A DNA stretch of 64,000 bases from Pogonophryne albipinna (lineage: Eukaryota > Chordata > Actinopteri > Perciformes > Artedidraconidae). Of the stretch, positions 42,325 to 54,725 are shown piece after piece. A program made the position numbers and the translations under genes. Below the pieces are notes generated by a model. That model was not told the DNA's origin. It did no database searches and saw only the letters and a list, made by a program, of their open reading frames with translations. The first letter of the stretch is position 1; the number at the start of each line of letters is the position of its first letter. The DNA lies in contig CM053247.1 of the NCBI GenBank assembly GCA_028583405.1, positions 11,237,063 through 11,301,062 of the forward strand. Reading direction: 5' to 3'.

Positions 42325-43232
42325 TGAGGAGAGACAGGTAAGAGACAGGTGAGAGACAGGTGAGACAGGTGAGAGGCAGGTGAGAGACAAGTGAGAGACA
42401 AATGAGAGACAGATGAGAGACAGGTGAGAGACAGGTGAGACAGATGAGAGACAGATGAGAGACAGGTGAGAGACAGATGAGAGACAGATGAGAGACAGGT
42501 GAGAGACAGGTGAGGCAGGTGAGAGACAGGTGAGAGACAGGTGAGAGACAAATGAGAGACAGGTGAGAGACAGGTGAGACAGGTGAGAGACAAATGAGAG
42601 ACAGGTGAGAGACAGGTGAGACAGGTGAGAGGCAGATGAGAGACAGATGAGAGACAGATGAGAGACAGGTGAGAGACAGGTGAGAGACAGGTGAGAGGCA
42701 GGTGAGAGACAGGTGAGAGGCAAGTGAGAGACAGGTGAGAGACAGGTGAGAGACAGGTGAGAGACAGGTGAGAGACAGGTGAGAGGCAGGTGAGAGACAG
42801 GTGAGAGGCAAGTGAGAGACAGGTGAGAGACAGATGAGAGACAGGTGAGAGACAGGTGAGACAGGTGAGAGACAGATGAGAGGCAGGTGAGAGATAGGTG
42901 AGAGACAGGTGAGACAGGTGAGAGACAGGTGAGAGACAGATGAGAGACAGGTGAGAGACAGATGAGAGACAGGTGAGACAGGTGAGAGACAGATGAGAGA
43001 CAGGTGAGAGACAGGTGAGAGACAGGTGAGACACAGGTGAGAGACAGGTGAGAGACAGGTGAGATAGATGAGAGACAGATGAGAGACAGGTGAGAGACAG
43101 GTGAGACACAGGTGAGAGACAGGTGAGAGACAGGTGAGATAGATGAGAGACAGGTGAGAGACAGGTGAGACACAGGTGAGAGACAGGTGAGAAACAGGTG
43201 AGAGACAGGTGAGACAGGTGAGAGACAACTGT
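42325..43232. repeat. large ggtgagagacag minisatellite
   Basis: About 900 bp of a 12-bp unit, gtgagagacagg, with variants gtgagacagg (10 bp), gatgagagacag and gcaggtgagagg. Three overlapping minus-strand frames of up to 397 codons (Ser-His-Leu-Ser-Leu-Thr-Cys) are artefacts of this repeat. Confidence 0.95.
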
Positions 43233-43847
43233 GTTGGTGTGAGAGGGGCATCAGACAACATTTATAAAATCAAAGACGGCGTAAAAATGTACTGAAACTT
43301 AAACTGTGATGAGTCAAAAACTGCAAAAGATATAAAAAATCTGAATACAAGTTTAACAGCTGAACGTCTTGTGACCATTTTAAAGTTGGCATTAATTCTG
43401 TAGCTGAAAATATGCTGAAGGAGTTGCATTTTAAACACAGTGTAGTTAAAAGAGGATTTGAAGTGTCGTCCCATAGACACCCATTATAACATCTAAAACG
43501 GCCTGAAAATTTACCAAAACTCAAACGTTGATAATTCAAAAACTGCAAAAGATATCAAAAATCTGAACACAAGTTTAATAGGTGAATTTATTGTGACCAT
43601 TTTAAAGTTGGAATGAAGTCGCTGTAGCTGAAAGTATGTGGAAGGAGTAGCATTGTTCACAAGGTGTAGGTAAAAGAGGATTTGAACTGTTCTCCCATGT
43701 TAAAAAAAGAGTTTAAAAAGCTGAATATTTTAAAAAGTTGAAAAAGTTTTGAAAAATGGAAAGTTTGAATGGTTTCTGTAGCTGAACGTATAGGCTGAAG
43801 ATATTCGACGGCAAACAATGGGGTGACATAAGAAGAAGATGAAGAAA
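43233..43847. repeat. diverged tandem duplication of about 190 bp
   Basis: Words such as aacttaaactgtgatgagtc, aaaaactgcaaaagatat and gtgaccattttaaagttgg occur at about 43295-43390 and again at 43515-43610. This indicates an old duplication. It is non-coding. Confidence 0.6.
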
Positions 43848-44060
43848 GATAAGATAAGATAAGATGGACCTTTATTAATCCCTGTGGGGAAATTCAGTTG
43901 TACAAAGCAGCAACAGGGTAAGTGTGAAAAACAGGACGGCAAAGATTCACACAGATGAATAAAATAAAAAATAAAATCAAGAAAAAAATTAAAATGATAA
44001 TAATAATAATAATAATAAAAGACTATGAAATAGGAGATGAGTAAAAATAAGAGTAAAATA
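43848..44060 (-). mobile_element. LINE 3' tail, minus strand
   Basis: Same sequence as at 37552: on the + strand an aagataagataagataag tail, then gatggacctttattaatccc and the rest of the LINE trailer. Confidence 0.6.
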
Positions 44061-44540
44061 ACTGTCAGCATATACATATTTGGTCATCTAAATTATGAAG
44101 TACGAAATGAGTTAAAGTGACAAGTGAAAAGTGAAAATGGACATCTGTACATATAGTGCATATCTATCTACATATTTGGTCTACTACTAATATATTAACG
44201 TGGGTTGTGGAAACAGTATATATTTATGTCCAGTGATTTAATTTAATTTATTTTTTACATTATTGACCCCTTGTTGTGCAGCGTGATGGCTACAGGCACA
44301 AAGGACTGTCCGAGGCGCTTGCTGCTGTGTCGTGGAGGGATGAGTCTGTGGCTGAACGTACTCCTCATCTTCACTAAGAAGATGAAGTGGAAGAATAAAG
44401 AAACAGAAGAACAATAGTGGAATGCTGTTGAACAGCATTCACACTAAATATAAAACTGCTTTAATCAATACACATTTTTGATTTGAATTTATTCAATTCA
44501 CTTGATTCGAATTCATATGTTCTCAATGTTTACATTTAAA
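44060..44540. other. intergenic, no feature seen
   Basis: The text near 44280-44400 (gatggctacaggcacaaagg, cttgctgctgtgtcgtgg) may belong to the LINE whose tail precedes it, but no frame of useful length is open. Confidence 0.35.
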
Positions 44541-44553
44541 CTATTGCTATAAC

Positions 44554-44638
44554 ACTATATATATATATATATACAGTATATATATATATGTATATATATA
44601 TATAAATACATATATATATATATATATATATATAAATG
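44554..44638. repeat. (AT)n microsatellite
   Basis: TA/AT dinucleotides with a few interruptions; partly self-complementary. Confidence 0.9.
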
Positions 44639-44687
44639 TAACTACTCACTGTTCCCACAAGAGGACTCAGAAGAGCTGTGGAGGAGA

Positions 44688-44692
<5 letters not shown>

Positions 44693-44726
<34 letters not shown>

Positions 44727-44780
44727 CGTGCGTGCGTGTGTGTGTGCGTGCGTGTGTGTGTGCATCTCTGTGTGTGTTCT
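44693..44780. repeat. (GT)n/(GTGC)n microsatellite
   Basis: GT repeats changing to GTGC units and back. Confidence 0.9.
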
Positions 44781-44954
44781 TGTACGTACATCTTAGTAAG
44801 GACCAGTCTGGCATTTGGACTTTGAGAAATGAGGTCAGTCTCTCTCGTCCTCACTTCTCCCAGATGGTTTGTGGACTTGGTTTAAAAGGTTAGGGTAGAT
44901 CAGCTCCAGGTAAGAACTAAGGTCAGACAGGGGCTGTGAAATATCAAGGCCTTT

Positions 44955-45150
44955 TCCTGGCCTTTCATGGCTTAAGGGGTTTGGGCCCGGAGGGTCACCG
45001 GTTCGCAGGTTCAAGTGCTGACTGGCTTGTTAGAGAGCTGCCAATTCTGACAATGTGCCCTTAAGCAAGGCACTAACCCACACACACTGCTGCAGGGGCG
45101 ATGTACTATGGCTGACCCTGTAAATGCACATGAGGGGCAACAAGGAGAGA
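44955..45150 (+). mobile_element. tRNA-derived SINE, plus strand
   Basis: The A-box match TGGCTTAAGGG (44969-44979) is followed 40 bp on by the B-box-like GGTTCAAGTGC (45008-45018). Downstream are aagcaaggcactaaccca and gatgtactatggctgaccct, typical of a widespread fish SINE body. Confidence 0.65.
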
Positions 45151-46241
45151 TATACAACGAGATACGTTTCAACTGTTTGTCTAAAAATGATTTGGGTTGC
45201 CTCTTTCTTTGTAGTCATGAGGATGTTGACTCAGACTGTATGCATAATCGTTTCCTCTGTGGCTCACAGAAACAAAAAGCCTGAGTTATGAAGTGGGGCT
45301 GAGGGGCTCCAAAGATGTTTACTAGACAGAGAAGGTCTAGGTAAGGTGCATTTTGGGAAATGCAGTTTTGAGCTTTAAGCCTAAATAAACAGAGCATGCA
45401 TTTACATATCCAGATGGAGATCTCTGGACATCTTGACTGACATTATATTTGGTACAAACATGTTTGGTCCCCAGAGGATGAATCCTACTGATTTAGGTGA
45501 TGGGTTTAGTTTTCTCTAGCGCCATTAACGGGTCAAAATGTGAATGTCCAAAAGCCTCAGCTGTATTTTTTATTGGGCTCATTAGCAAACGTTAGCTAAA
45601 CTAAAATGTTTTATGGTAAACACTATATAGTACTGCATAACATCAGCCTACAAGTATAATCATTGTTAGCATTGACTTTAGCATTTAGCTCAACATACAG
45701 TAAAGAGCTTCTAGCACGGCTGTAAACTAAGTCACTAGATTGTGAAATGTTTTGATCTTTTATATATCGACTTATCATTACAATTATATACAAGGAAGGA
45801 TATCATTTTATTTTCACACATTATTTAAATTCACAGAGGTAAACAGTCTTTGCTTGAACCATTGAACTGAAATGGGTGACAGTGGGGCCAAAGTAACCTA
45901 TTTTTTTAAAGAAAATATTCAACGTTCACCTTTTTAAACACTAAGAACAGTTTAAGCACGGATCTAATTCTGTCATTTTTACATCAGATAATAATTATTG
46001 AAACAAAAGACAAATATTCCTCTTTCAATAAGAACAATTAAGTGAAAACAACATAATTGCAACTTGAATCAATTATGTGTGAAGCGAGGATCTACTGTGG
46101 AAGCCCAAGATAAATAATCGTTTGAATAGAAATGAAAATAGAAATGCTAGAGCAACATGGAGGCACTCCCACTGACGGGATAAATATAATTTAACAAAGA
46201 TATCATCAGGCTGTTAGAGTGGTAATCACAGGGCTGCAGCT
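45151..46241. other. intergenic, no gene seen
   Basis: AT-rich sequence with only short chance frames. No splice-site-bounded exon or transposon end was recognised. Confidence 0.45.
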
Positions 46242-46248
46242 GTATCTT

Positions 46249-48434
46249 CAACACACTCTCACTCCATAATCGTCCAGGAGCAACGTTTGGTCAGTGTCCG
46301 TGGCGTGCAGTTGACGCTCCTAGGCTCCTTCAGCTTCATAAAGGGACGCAAATAGCTTTCAACTGATTGCAATGTATTCCCATCTGCGGCGGGATTTGAC
46401 GCTCATGGAAGCACGGCATTCGTTTGTGTCGGCTGCCCTTAAAGGCAATGTGAGCGTCCATTCTCATTGGATAACGGAGAATTGTACACCCGGAAGTAAG
46501 TATTCCCCTTACTGTCGATTGATTTTACAGTGATATCTGCACTACTCATCGACTAAAAAACACCAGATTATCCTTGTTAATTACACAACATTGATTGGTT
46601 TAAATTGTGTTCAATGCTTTTGTATTTTTCCCCTTCGATTCGGAGAAACAAATATTTTTTCGGAGTAAAGGATGGCAGAATCCCCAGCTATCGTTTGGAC
46701 TACACCATGTGCTCTGTTTGACAAACCCCGTGATAGTCCTCAAGCTCTGTGATTGGAGAGTGTGCTCCGAGGGTTACGCCGAGCCTCGAACAGCACTTGA
46801 AATGGGATGGAACCACGGCAGACTGTCCAAAACTGGATTTAATTCATGCATAACTACACCATAGTTGTGTAGGCCTATATGATATGTCAATAAACCTTAG
46901 AAATCTTGAAATCTTGAAAGGGATGTGCAAAATAGTCATTATATACAGTCTTTAATTAACTATTAGTAGAGAATAACGAGTAATGAATATACTTTATAGG
47001 GATCCTATTAATATCTAATAATAAAAATAATGAAATTCAATAACATGCTTTAACCACTAGGTGTCCCTTTATATCAGCTGTGCACCTTTATGGTGTAAAT
47101 ACAGCCTATCTACCAATTGGATCAAATATAAAAGTCAGCCGAATTAGTGTTGATACTGCAAGGAGACGTATTGTGTGAAAAGAAATGTAAGATGTTGTTT
47201 AATGGCTGATATATTTATGATCCACGTCACGTTTTCAGTTCCTCATGTTTGTCTAGAAGTCTTCTCATCAGGGCTCTATAAATACAGAACTACGGCAGAT
47301 ATGTAATATTTAATGCAGCCGAACCGTGTATTACAATGCCGTTATGTGATGACTTTCAAAGAGAAAAGCAAGCACACTCGGAATAAAGTATTATTTTTTT
47401 TTTTAAATGTTTTCGGTCTGTTTCCGGTATTTGTTAATGACGATGTGCTGTGAGATGTGAGACTGGAATTGCACAGGGGAAAATAACGTAGCTATCTTTA
47501 GATGCGGATTTTGTTAAACTAATACGTTTGCGCTGTGGACCAACACTATACATTGACGGGGAAGGGGGTAGCAATAAAGATAACACCATTAAACAGTTAC
47601 ACAACATAACAGAAATAATATCGATAGCAGCGTCCCTAGCAACCACCTTGGTAACAATGAAAACGTTCTATGGACGCAATTTCCTGAAGTAATCTTCGTA
47701 ATAACTAGCAAACTAAAGATCATGTACATCCACTGCACACATAATCTGAAATAACAACTCATATTTCTCGCATCAAATGACATCAAAACGCATTTTAATG
47801 GCCAAACTAACTTTAAAATAGGCATTTTCCACCGAGAATAAAACGAAGTTCGGCCATGTTTTTTTTTTCTGCAGGGAGAAATTTGAAGATCACGTGACAT
47901 AGACGCCAGCCATTGGAATGAATGGTGAAAAAAACGGGGTTTGTCAAACAGAGCACATGGTGTAGTCCAAACGATAGCTGGGGATTCTGGGTAGTGTAGT
48001 GTCTTCTGCCATCCTTTACTCCGAAAAAATATTTGTTTCTCCGAATCGAAGGGGAAAAATACAAAAGCATTGCACACAATTTAAACCAATCAATGTTGTG
48101 TAATTAACAAGGATAATCTGGTGTTTTTTAGTCGATGAGTAGTGCAGATATCACTGTAAAATCAATCGACAGTAAGGGAATACTTACTTCCGGGTGTACA
48201 ATTCTCCGTTATCCAATGGAATGGACGCTCACATTGCCTTTAAGGGCAGCCGACACAAACGAATGCCGTGCTTCCATGAGCGTCAAATCCCGCCGCAGAT
48301 GGGAATACATTGCAATCAGTTGAAAGCTATTTGCGTCCCTTTATGAAGCTGAAGGAGCCTAGGAGCGTCACAACTGCACGCCACGGACCTGACCAAACGT
48401 CGCTCCTGGACGATTATGGAGTGAGAGTGTGTTG
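46249..48434. mobile_element. foldback element with ~480-bp terminal inverted repeats, 7-bp TSD
   Basis: The left arm 46249-46728 is matched by the reverse complement of 47937-48434. The outermost bases CAACACACTCTCACTCC are the same at both ends, and GTATCTT flanks both sides (46242-46248 and 48435-48441). The 1.2-kb centre (46729-47936) has no transposase frame. Long inverted repeats with a non-coding centre suit a Mutator-like or foldback MITE; the class is not certain because the visible duplication is 7 bp. Confidence 0.82.
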
Positions 48435-48441
48435 GTATCTT

Positions 48442-49186
48442 AAACAGTGTATGCTCGCTCACTGACGTCATGTGACAGCAGTCCAAAGCTGACTGGCAGG
48501 CAGGCACTGTTTCATGTTGTTATTTCACAATAATGTAATGTATTTGTTTTGATGACATCTGGAAAGCTTTCAGGGATTTGCCACTTGTCTACAAGGACAA
48601 GATAACAACAATGTAACGTAAAGCAAGGGGAAATAACGATGCATTTGTTCTCTGAAGCGTCTTCAGCAGAATTCACAGAGGTCAACACGCTTGTTTTGGA
48701 GGACGTGAGGTAAACAAGGAAGCACTTTCATTATAGTGTTCTCCAAGGGCAAGTAAGTGTTTAGTGCAGGAATCAGCAATCCCACCTTCCCCAGCGACTG
48801 TAGGCTTTTGAAACAGCAACACATCATTCTTACAAAGCAACTTCTATGGAAGTAAACATCTCATTGGATGATAATTACTCTAGTGAACAGGACAAAAGCA
48901 TTAATTGAAAATGAACTTAATCTTTTAATTGCAAAATAATTCAGTAACAAACAGCTATCGTGTTGAAAGATGAATTATTTCACATTTATGAAGCTGGAAC
49001 TGGTGAATGTTTGCCATTTTCTACTTGATCAAAGACTCAATCCATGGGCCTTCACTAGGGGTCCCCAGAGCTACTGCAGGGGGTCCTTCAAATGATAAGC
49101 ATGTCTGAAAATACACATCACAGGCTAAATCAATGTGTGGCATTAGTCTAGTTAGCTACTATGTCTTATTAATTGATTTATACAGT
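48442..49186. other. intergenic, no feature seen
   Basis: No coding exon, RNA or repeat end recognised in this stretch. Confidence 0.45.
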
Positions 49187-49191
49187 GTTAG

Positions 49192-49581
49192 TTTCACGAT
49201 CACAGGTACAGATCAGAACCAATAGCACGACACAGATACAACCAGTGTTTTGCAATGTTCAGTTTATTCAGGTCAGGGACAGGCAGGGTCAAAACCAGGA
49301 AATCCGTCAGACAGGCAACCAAAACCAAACTAGAGAATAACACACACTGGAGAGCTTGGCGGAAACGACAAGACAATCTGTCAAAGGACAAGTGATAGTG
49401 AGGTGGTATAAATACTGTGGGGTGATGAGGTAATGAGTAACAGGTGAGGGGAAGGGCTGGGAAGACCAGGTGAGGGAAGTGAGCTGATTACAAGAGCCTG
49501 GAGGAAGGCGGGATCTGAAATGACAGGAGAGTTAAGATGAGCCAAACCAAACAAACAACAATATGTGTCTAACTTGTGACA
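49192..49581 (+). mobile_element. solo-LTR-like unit, 390 bp, TSD GTTAG
   Basis: The unit starts TTTCACGATC (TG to TT at the first position compared with relatives) and ends CTTGTGACA. GTTAG flanks both sides (49187-49191, 49582-49586). Internal words ttcagtttattcaggtcagg and gacaggcagggtc recur in similar fish repeats. It is non-coding. Confidence 0.6.
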
Positions 49582-49689
49582 GTTAGCCACCTTCCTGGTC
49601 CCTGCACCCTCTGTCCTTCCAGCTCAGGAGTCCTTTGCCGGAAAAGGACTTCTGACTTAAACACCCAATTAAGAATAACATTTCGGTTA

Positions 49690-50190
49690 AACCAAAAGTA
49701 CATTTTTTTACACACTATACTATGTCCTTTTTGTCAGTTTTTTTGACCTATTATACAATTTGTTAAATAATATTTCAACCTACTTTACCATGCTGTTTTT
49801 TTCTATTGTTTTGGACATACTATACTGTGCCTTTTCCTGACTAGTTTGACATTCTATACTAGGTTGTTATTTCTGATCAAATTTCAGATTTCTTCTTTTT
49901 ACATACTATCCAATCTCTATTCTACTGACATTTACAACATACCCTACTATGAATTTTTTCAAGAACTAAACCGTGCTGTTATTTCGGATATTTTCAAAAA
50001 ATTCAACAATTATTTTCTGATATTTACAACCTATGATACAAAGTTGATTGTTCGATATGTTTTTACATACTGTCATTCTTTCTGATATTTTGGCCATGTT
50101 AAAATATGTGGATTTAAACTTCGTTGATTTTTCTGATATTTATAAACATACTCTACAATACCCCATATTTCACCATACTTTTTTTATGAT
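49690..50190. repeat. degenerate AT-rich satellite (catactatac / ctgatattt units)
   Basis: Diverged units contain acatactatact, gctgttattt and ctgatatttt words. The unit length seems near 60 bp, but divergence prevents a firm period. Confidence 0.55.
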
Positions 50191-50269
50191 ATTTAGCATT
50201 GGGAGGACGAATAACAGGCAGAGGACGAATAACAGGCAGAGCCCAACGCTCTGAAATCTGTGATGCGAC

Positions 50270-51560
50270 CGGCTGGCCTGCATTGTTATCACCCAGGAAG
50301 AGCGCCTCTTCAACCCCTATTCATACTAGGAAACAGCCGTGGACAGCTGCTAAAGGGAGAACTACAAAAATCCTCCTAAACCACCAAGTGTGCCAATCCA
50401 GAACAGATACGCTCCGCTGACCCAGAACCGGAGATCTCTTTCTGATGACCTGGATAACCTGTCCTCTTCACACAGCAGGGTAAGGACTAATAGCTACTCC
50501 AAAAGTAAAAGGCTAGAGGGATAGCTAACGACAGGGCCTGAAACTCTGATTGTGGGTGATTCTGCTGTAAGAGATGTAAAAAGTCTGTGTAGTAAGAACA
50601 ACACCAAAGTACTTTGTGTTTTCAAGTGTTTCCCAAGAATATAGGTCTCTGACTTGGCTGAGAAGATCCTGCATATTGGGGCTGAACATCCGACTGTGAA
50701 AAATGTGGTACTGTACATTGGAACAAATGATGTTGTGAAACAACAGTCAGAAGTGCTGAAAAAAGACTTTAAATGTCTGTTGGAAGCTGTCAGCTCTCTA
50801 AATGCGGAGGTGTTCATCAGTGGCCCTCTACCGCCAGTGAGAAGAGGAGTGGAGAGATTCAGCAGATTGTTTGCACTGAACACCTGGCTTTCAACTGTCT
50901 GTACTGACCATTCTGTCCATTTTATTGACAATTTTAACTTTTTCTGGGACCGCAGACATCTTTTTAAGGCAGATGGAGTTTGTCTGAACAAGTCAGGAGT
51001 GAAATTGTTTATCTCTAACATATTCAACTGCCTGCATCATCAATCTGTTCCCTCTGCCAAGGACAAGCAACAAGAGGAATCAAAACAGGAGAAAGACACA
51101 ACAAATCGTGCAGTAAACCTTGAAGAAGTATCACTGCACCCGCCTGAGGAATGTCTTGTTATGGGAGACCTATGAGACAAATGGAGGAGTCTCCATCGCC
51201 CTTCACCCCCCTATAAATACCTTTAAGGATACTCTTCCTTCATCCCCCAGCGCTCTCTTTTCTCCGCTCACCCTTTCACACTCGCCCCCCCTCCTGGAGT
51301 TCGAGCAACTCTTACTACTTTTAAATCCAGGCTGAAGACTTTTCTTTTTGCAGCTGCTTTTAATTGAACTATTCATATCTTAAAATGCACTGTCACTTTT
51401 ATCCATGTATTTTTTTCTTTTAAATGTTTATTTTATTTTCTTTGCTTTTTAATGACTGATTTAAATGCCATTTTCTTAATGTTTTTCATCTTTGTAAAGC
51501 ACTTTGAATTGCCTTGTGTTGAAAGGTGCTATATAAATAAACTTGCCTTGCCTTGCATTG
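50270..51560 (+). mobile_element. internally deleted L2-like LINE (ORF1 joined to 3' end)
   Basis: An ORF1-like esterase region (50270-51175) is followed directly by the last codons of ORF2 (LKSRLKTFLF near 51325-51355) and the 3' trailer. The trailer holds gtaaagcactttgaattgcc and ends with a TTGCC repeat tail (51541-51570). The endonuclease and RT are missing. Confidence 0.75.
50310..51175 (+). pseudogene. L2-like LINE ORF1 with SGNH/GDSL esterase domain, frameshifted
   Basis: The text shows TLIVGDSAVRD (block I, nucleophile serine) at about 50540-50575, then a frameshift or stop near 50640. The open frame 50654-51175 follows, with NVVLYIGTNDVV (block III, GTND), then FISGPLPPVRRG, and FKADGVCLNKSG near the end. 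Active esterases of this type have a D-x-x-H at block V; here the corresponding region reads KADGVCLNKSG, with no histidine in the expected place. Esterase domains are known in ORF1 of CR1/L2 LINEs, where their role is unsettled. This copy is broken. Confidence 0.75.
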
Positions 51561-51814
51561 CATTGCCTTTTCTTATATTTTTGACACACTAAAAGCAAAT
51601 AATGGCTGGCAAAGTCAGTTAAGCTTCCAAGAGGGAAACCAGTGGATCAAGAAAGTGAGAACTGAGGGGATTCAGGGGAGTGGGAACCAGGTGGGCAAGC
51701 CAGGAGGAACGAGGTGGATGAGAGGCACATTGGAGCTGAGAAGTTGAGGAGAGAGCTGGAACTGGCAGGCTGACAGGCAGGCACTTAGAACTACACAGGA
51801 GACACGGTTAGTAC

Positions 51815-53000
51815 CAGTGTTGGGTGTAACGCGTTACAAAAGTAACAGAGTTACAGTAATATATATTACTTTTGCTGTAACGAAGTAATGTAACGCATTA
51901 CTAATGGAATGTGGGTAATATATTACCCGTTACAATGCTCAGTAACGCAGTTACAACACATTTAACCCGAAATTAAATGGTGTTTTGTTTTTTAAGAATG
52001 TACTAACATAGCGAGACATTCCGACACCAGAGAAAAATTGTGCGGGTAGATAAGTAAACCTCGTGTTTACCCTTCAGGCTTCACGTCGGGATCTTCGGGG
52101 GTGCAGGCATGCATTGCACCCCAGTTGAATGTTGTGCACCCTCTATTCAAAAAAGAGAACGGAGCGAAAAATACAAACAACAATTGTGTCAGGTGCGCGT
52201 GACCTGCTCCGCTGAGCCTGCGCGTGCATCATTTCCAAAGTGCTTCCACAGCAGTGACACACATCTGTGGATAATCATTTATACAAAAATGGTTAAAGCA
52301 ACCATCACTAACGCCAGCAACACTGCATCTACTGCAGACCGTAGCAACAGGTCAGATGGGGACATCACGTTACCCTCCGTTGTGGACACTAGCTTACTCC
52401 CGCGGCCTGACTCGCCGCCCTCGCCCCAGGAGCAGCAGTCTTCGTCTCCCCAAACTACGCCGCCCCTCTGCGGCCCGCAGGTGCCAGGATACCACGGCAA
52501 AACAGAGCCTGCCCAGGTATATCAAACAAGTACCCGCCTCCTGTACAGTGGGGTTAGGCGGTCATTTTGCAGCTCGTGGTATACAAATAGACAATGGCTA
52601 GAATATTCATGTGAAAATAGTGCCATATTCTGCCATGCCTGTAGAAATGTTGGGTCAAAAATAATGCATACAATAGCACAGATGCCTTCACCACGAATGG
52701 CTAAGAAATATCTCATATCCCAAGCTTATCAACAAGCTAATGTTGCAGCTGAAATGTTCTCCAGGTCACAAAGTCAACCTCACATGATGATTGTGATACC
52801 AGTTTTCAAGCACAGTAAATATTCTCTTCCCAGAGTAATGATGGGACCAAAGTGATGATTTAGTACATGGTTTTTAATACTTTTGCTTTTCAATGTTTGC
52901 CATTTCAACCATGAGCTGGTTCAAATAATATTTGCCTTGATTTACAATATGTTCTTATTTGTTTTATCGGTACAGCTTTGAAGCTTTTGTGCTTTTCTTT
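51815..53000 (+). mobile_element. hAT element, 5' part (same family as 13307), continues into the gap
   Basis: It starts CAGTGTTGGGTGTAAC at 51815 after GTTAGTAC. The sequence to 53000 matches the reverse complement of 14810 down to about 13640. The right end is not seen, because the assembly gap begins at 53001. Confidence 0.85.
52288..52855 (+). CDS. hAT transposase N-terminal region with TTF-type zinc finger
   Basis: The open frame runs from 52109, but the likely start is the Met at 52288 (MVKATITNASN), as the sequence before it looks like leader. A Ser/Pro-rich segment is followed by GYHGKTEPAQVYQ and SWYTNRQWLEYSCENSAIF, then CHACRN. This is a TTF-type zinc finger with the usual W-L-E-Y-S and C-x-x-C elements. 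The frame ends at 52855, shortly after MFSRSQSQPHM, without the catalytic core. This is therefore a truncated or frameshifted transposase. The copy at 13307 has the same region broken. Confidence 0.7.
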
Positions 53001-54000
53001 NNNNNNNNNNNNNNNNNNNNNNNNNNNNNNNNNNNNNNNNNNNNNNNNNNNNNNNNNNNNNNNNNNNNNNNNNNNNNNNNNNNNNNNNNNNNNNNNNNNN
53101 NNNNNNNNNNNNNNNNNNNNNNNNNNNNNNNNNNNNNNNNNNNNNNNNNNNNNNNNNNNNNNNNNNNNNNNNNNNNNNNNNNNNNNNNNNNNNNNNNNNN
53201 NNNNNNNNNNNNNNNNNNNNNNNNNNNNNNNNNNNNNNNNNNNNNNNNNNNNNNNNNNNNNNNNNNNNNNNNNNNNNNNNNNNNNNNNNNNNNNNNNNNN
53301 NNNNNNNNNNNNNNNNNNNNNNNNNNNNNNNNNNNNNNNNNNNNNNNNNNNNNNNNNNNNNNNNNNNNNNNNNNNNNNNNNNNNNNNNNNNNNNNNNNNN
53401 NNNNNNNNNNNNNNNNNNNNNNNNNNNNNNNNNNNNNNNNNNNNNNNNNNNNNNNNNNNNNNNNNNNNNNNNNNNNNNNNNNNNNNNNNNNNNNNNNNNN
53501 NNNNNNNNNNNNNNNNNNNNNNNNNNNNNNNNNNNNNNNNNNNNNNNNNNNNNNNNNNNNNNNNNNNNNNNNNNNNNNNNNNNNNNNNNNNNNNNNNNNN
53601 NNNNNNNNNNNNNNNNNNNNNNNNNNNNNNNNNNNNNNNNNNNNNNNNNNNNNNNNNNNNNNNNNNNNNNNNNNNNNNNNNNNNNNNNNNNNNNNNNNNN
53701 NNNNNNNNNNNNNNNNNNNNNNNNNNNNNNNNNNNNNNNNNNNNNNNNNNNNNNNNNNNNNNNNNNNNNNNNNNNNNNNNNNNNNNNNNNNNNNNNNNNN
53801 NNNNNNNNNNNNNNNNNNNNNNNNNNNNNNNNNNNNNNNNNNNNNNNNNNNNNNNNNNNNNNNNNNNNNNNNNNNNNNNNNNNNNNNNNNNNNNNNNNNN
53901 NNNNNNNNNNNNNNNNNNNNNNNNNNNNNNNNNNNNNNNNNNNNNNNNNNNNNNNNNNNNNNNNNNNNNNNNNNNNNNNNNNNNNNNNNNNNNNNNNNNN
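53001..54000. other. assembly gap, 1,000 N
   Basis: Exactly 1,000 N, a conventional placeholder size. Long frames across it are meaningless. The hAT element on its left and the integrase gene on its right both run into it. Confidence 0.99.
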
Positions 54001-54725
54001 CCTTTAAGTCAGTTGTTCCAGTCATTGCATTTTGGAGATCTTGCTGTTGTTCAGAGCTCAGGATAATGTGTGGTTGTGGCACGATCACTGCTCGTTCAAG
54101 ATCATCATTGTTTGCTTGCAACTGATCGAGCCGTATGCCATGTCTTGCCAAGCCATTTTCAATATGTTCTTGGCTGTAGGGATCATTTCCAAAGACATTG
54201 TCTATAGCTGTGGAATGTTGCTCCCTGTTGGCTAGCATGCCCTCCATCCAAATTTGTGTTGGTGTACGATTGTTAGCAGTTCTTAGTCTATGGTTGTTCC
54301 AGGCATGTCTGAATAAAATCTAGTCTTTTTGGATTTCTGCTTTAAAAACGATTTGTAAGTGCCATTTTCTGAATGTCATCTTCGGGGTTCAATATTTGTT
54401 CATCTTCAAAGGAATAAAAAAGTGTGTAAAAATAGTGCACAACCTGCTGGAAAACATCTCTCCAAAGACGCTCAATACGTTGGTTGTGTACAGATTGGCC
54501 TGTAATGTGCCTCACTTCTCCGTTTCCCTGTAGAAGGTTCATCAGAGGGCAACTAGAGTGTTCTCCCCGCCATGGTCAGACCTGACTCTGGATGGTAACC
54601 CATACCGACAGGTAGCTCGAACAAAATGGGTTAGCACTGTCAAAGCTGTGTTGTCAGTGCCGCAGTTGATAAAAGTTACGAGTCTGGAGTTCCCATCAAT
54701 TCCAGCATGTGTCACAAGCCCCCAC
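54001..54725 (-). pseudogene. integrase exon 4 (catalytic D and E), broken
   Basis: Three frames carry successive parts: GIDGNSRLVTF to SDHGGENTLVAL (54725-54544), MNLLQGNGEVRHITG to NPEDDIQKMAL (54542-54350), and FRHAWNNHRLRTANN onwards (about 54325-54001). Two frame changes separate them. Confidence 0.75.

Noticed and set aside
42058..43261. Long minus-strand frames of 265-397 codons
   Set aside because: They are read through the ggtgagagacag minisatellite; a repeat without stops in three frames gives long frames by chance.
52959..54247. Frames of 362-427 codons
   Set aside because: They are mostly translated N from the assembly gap.
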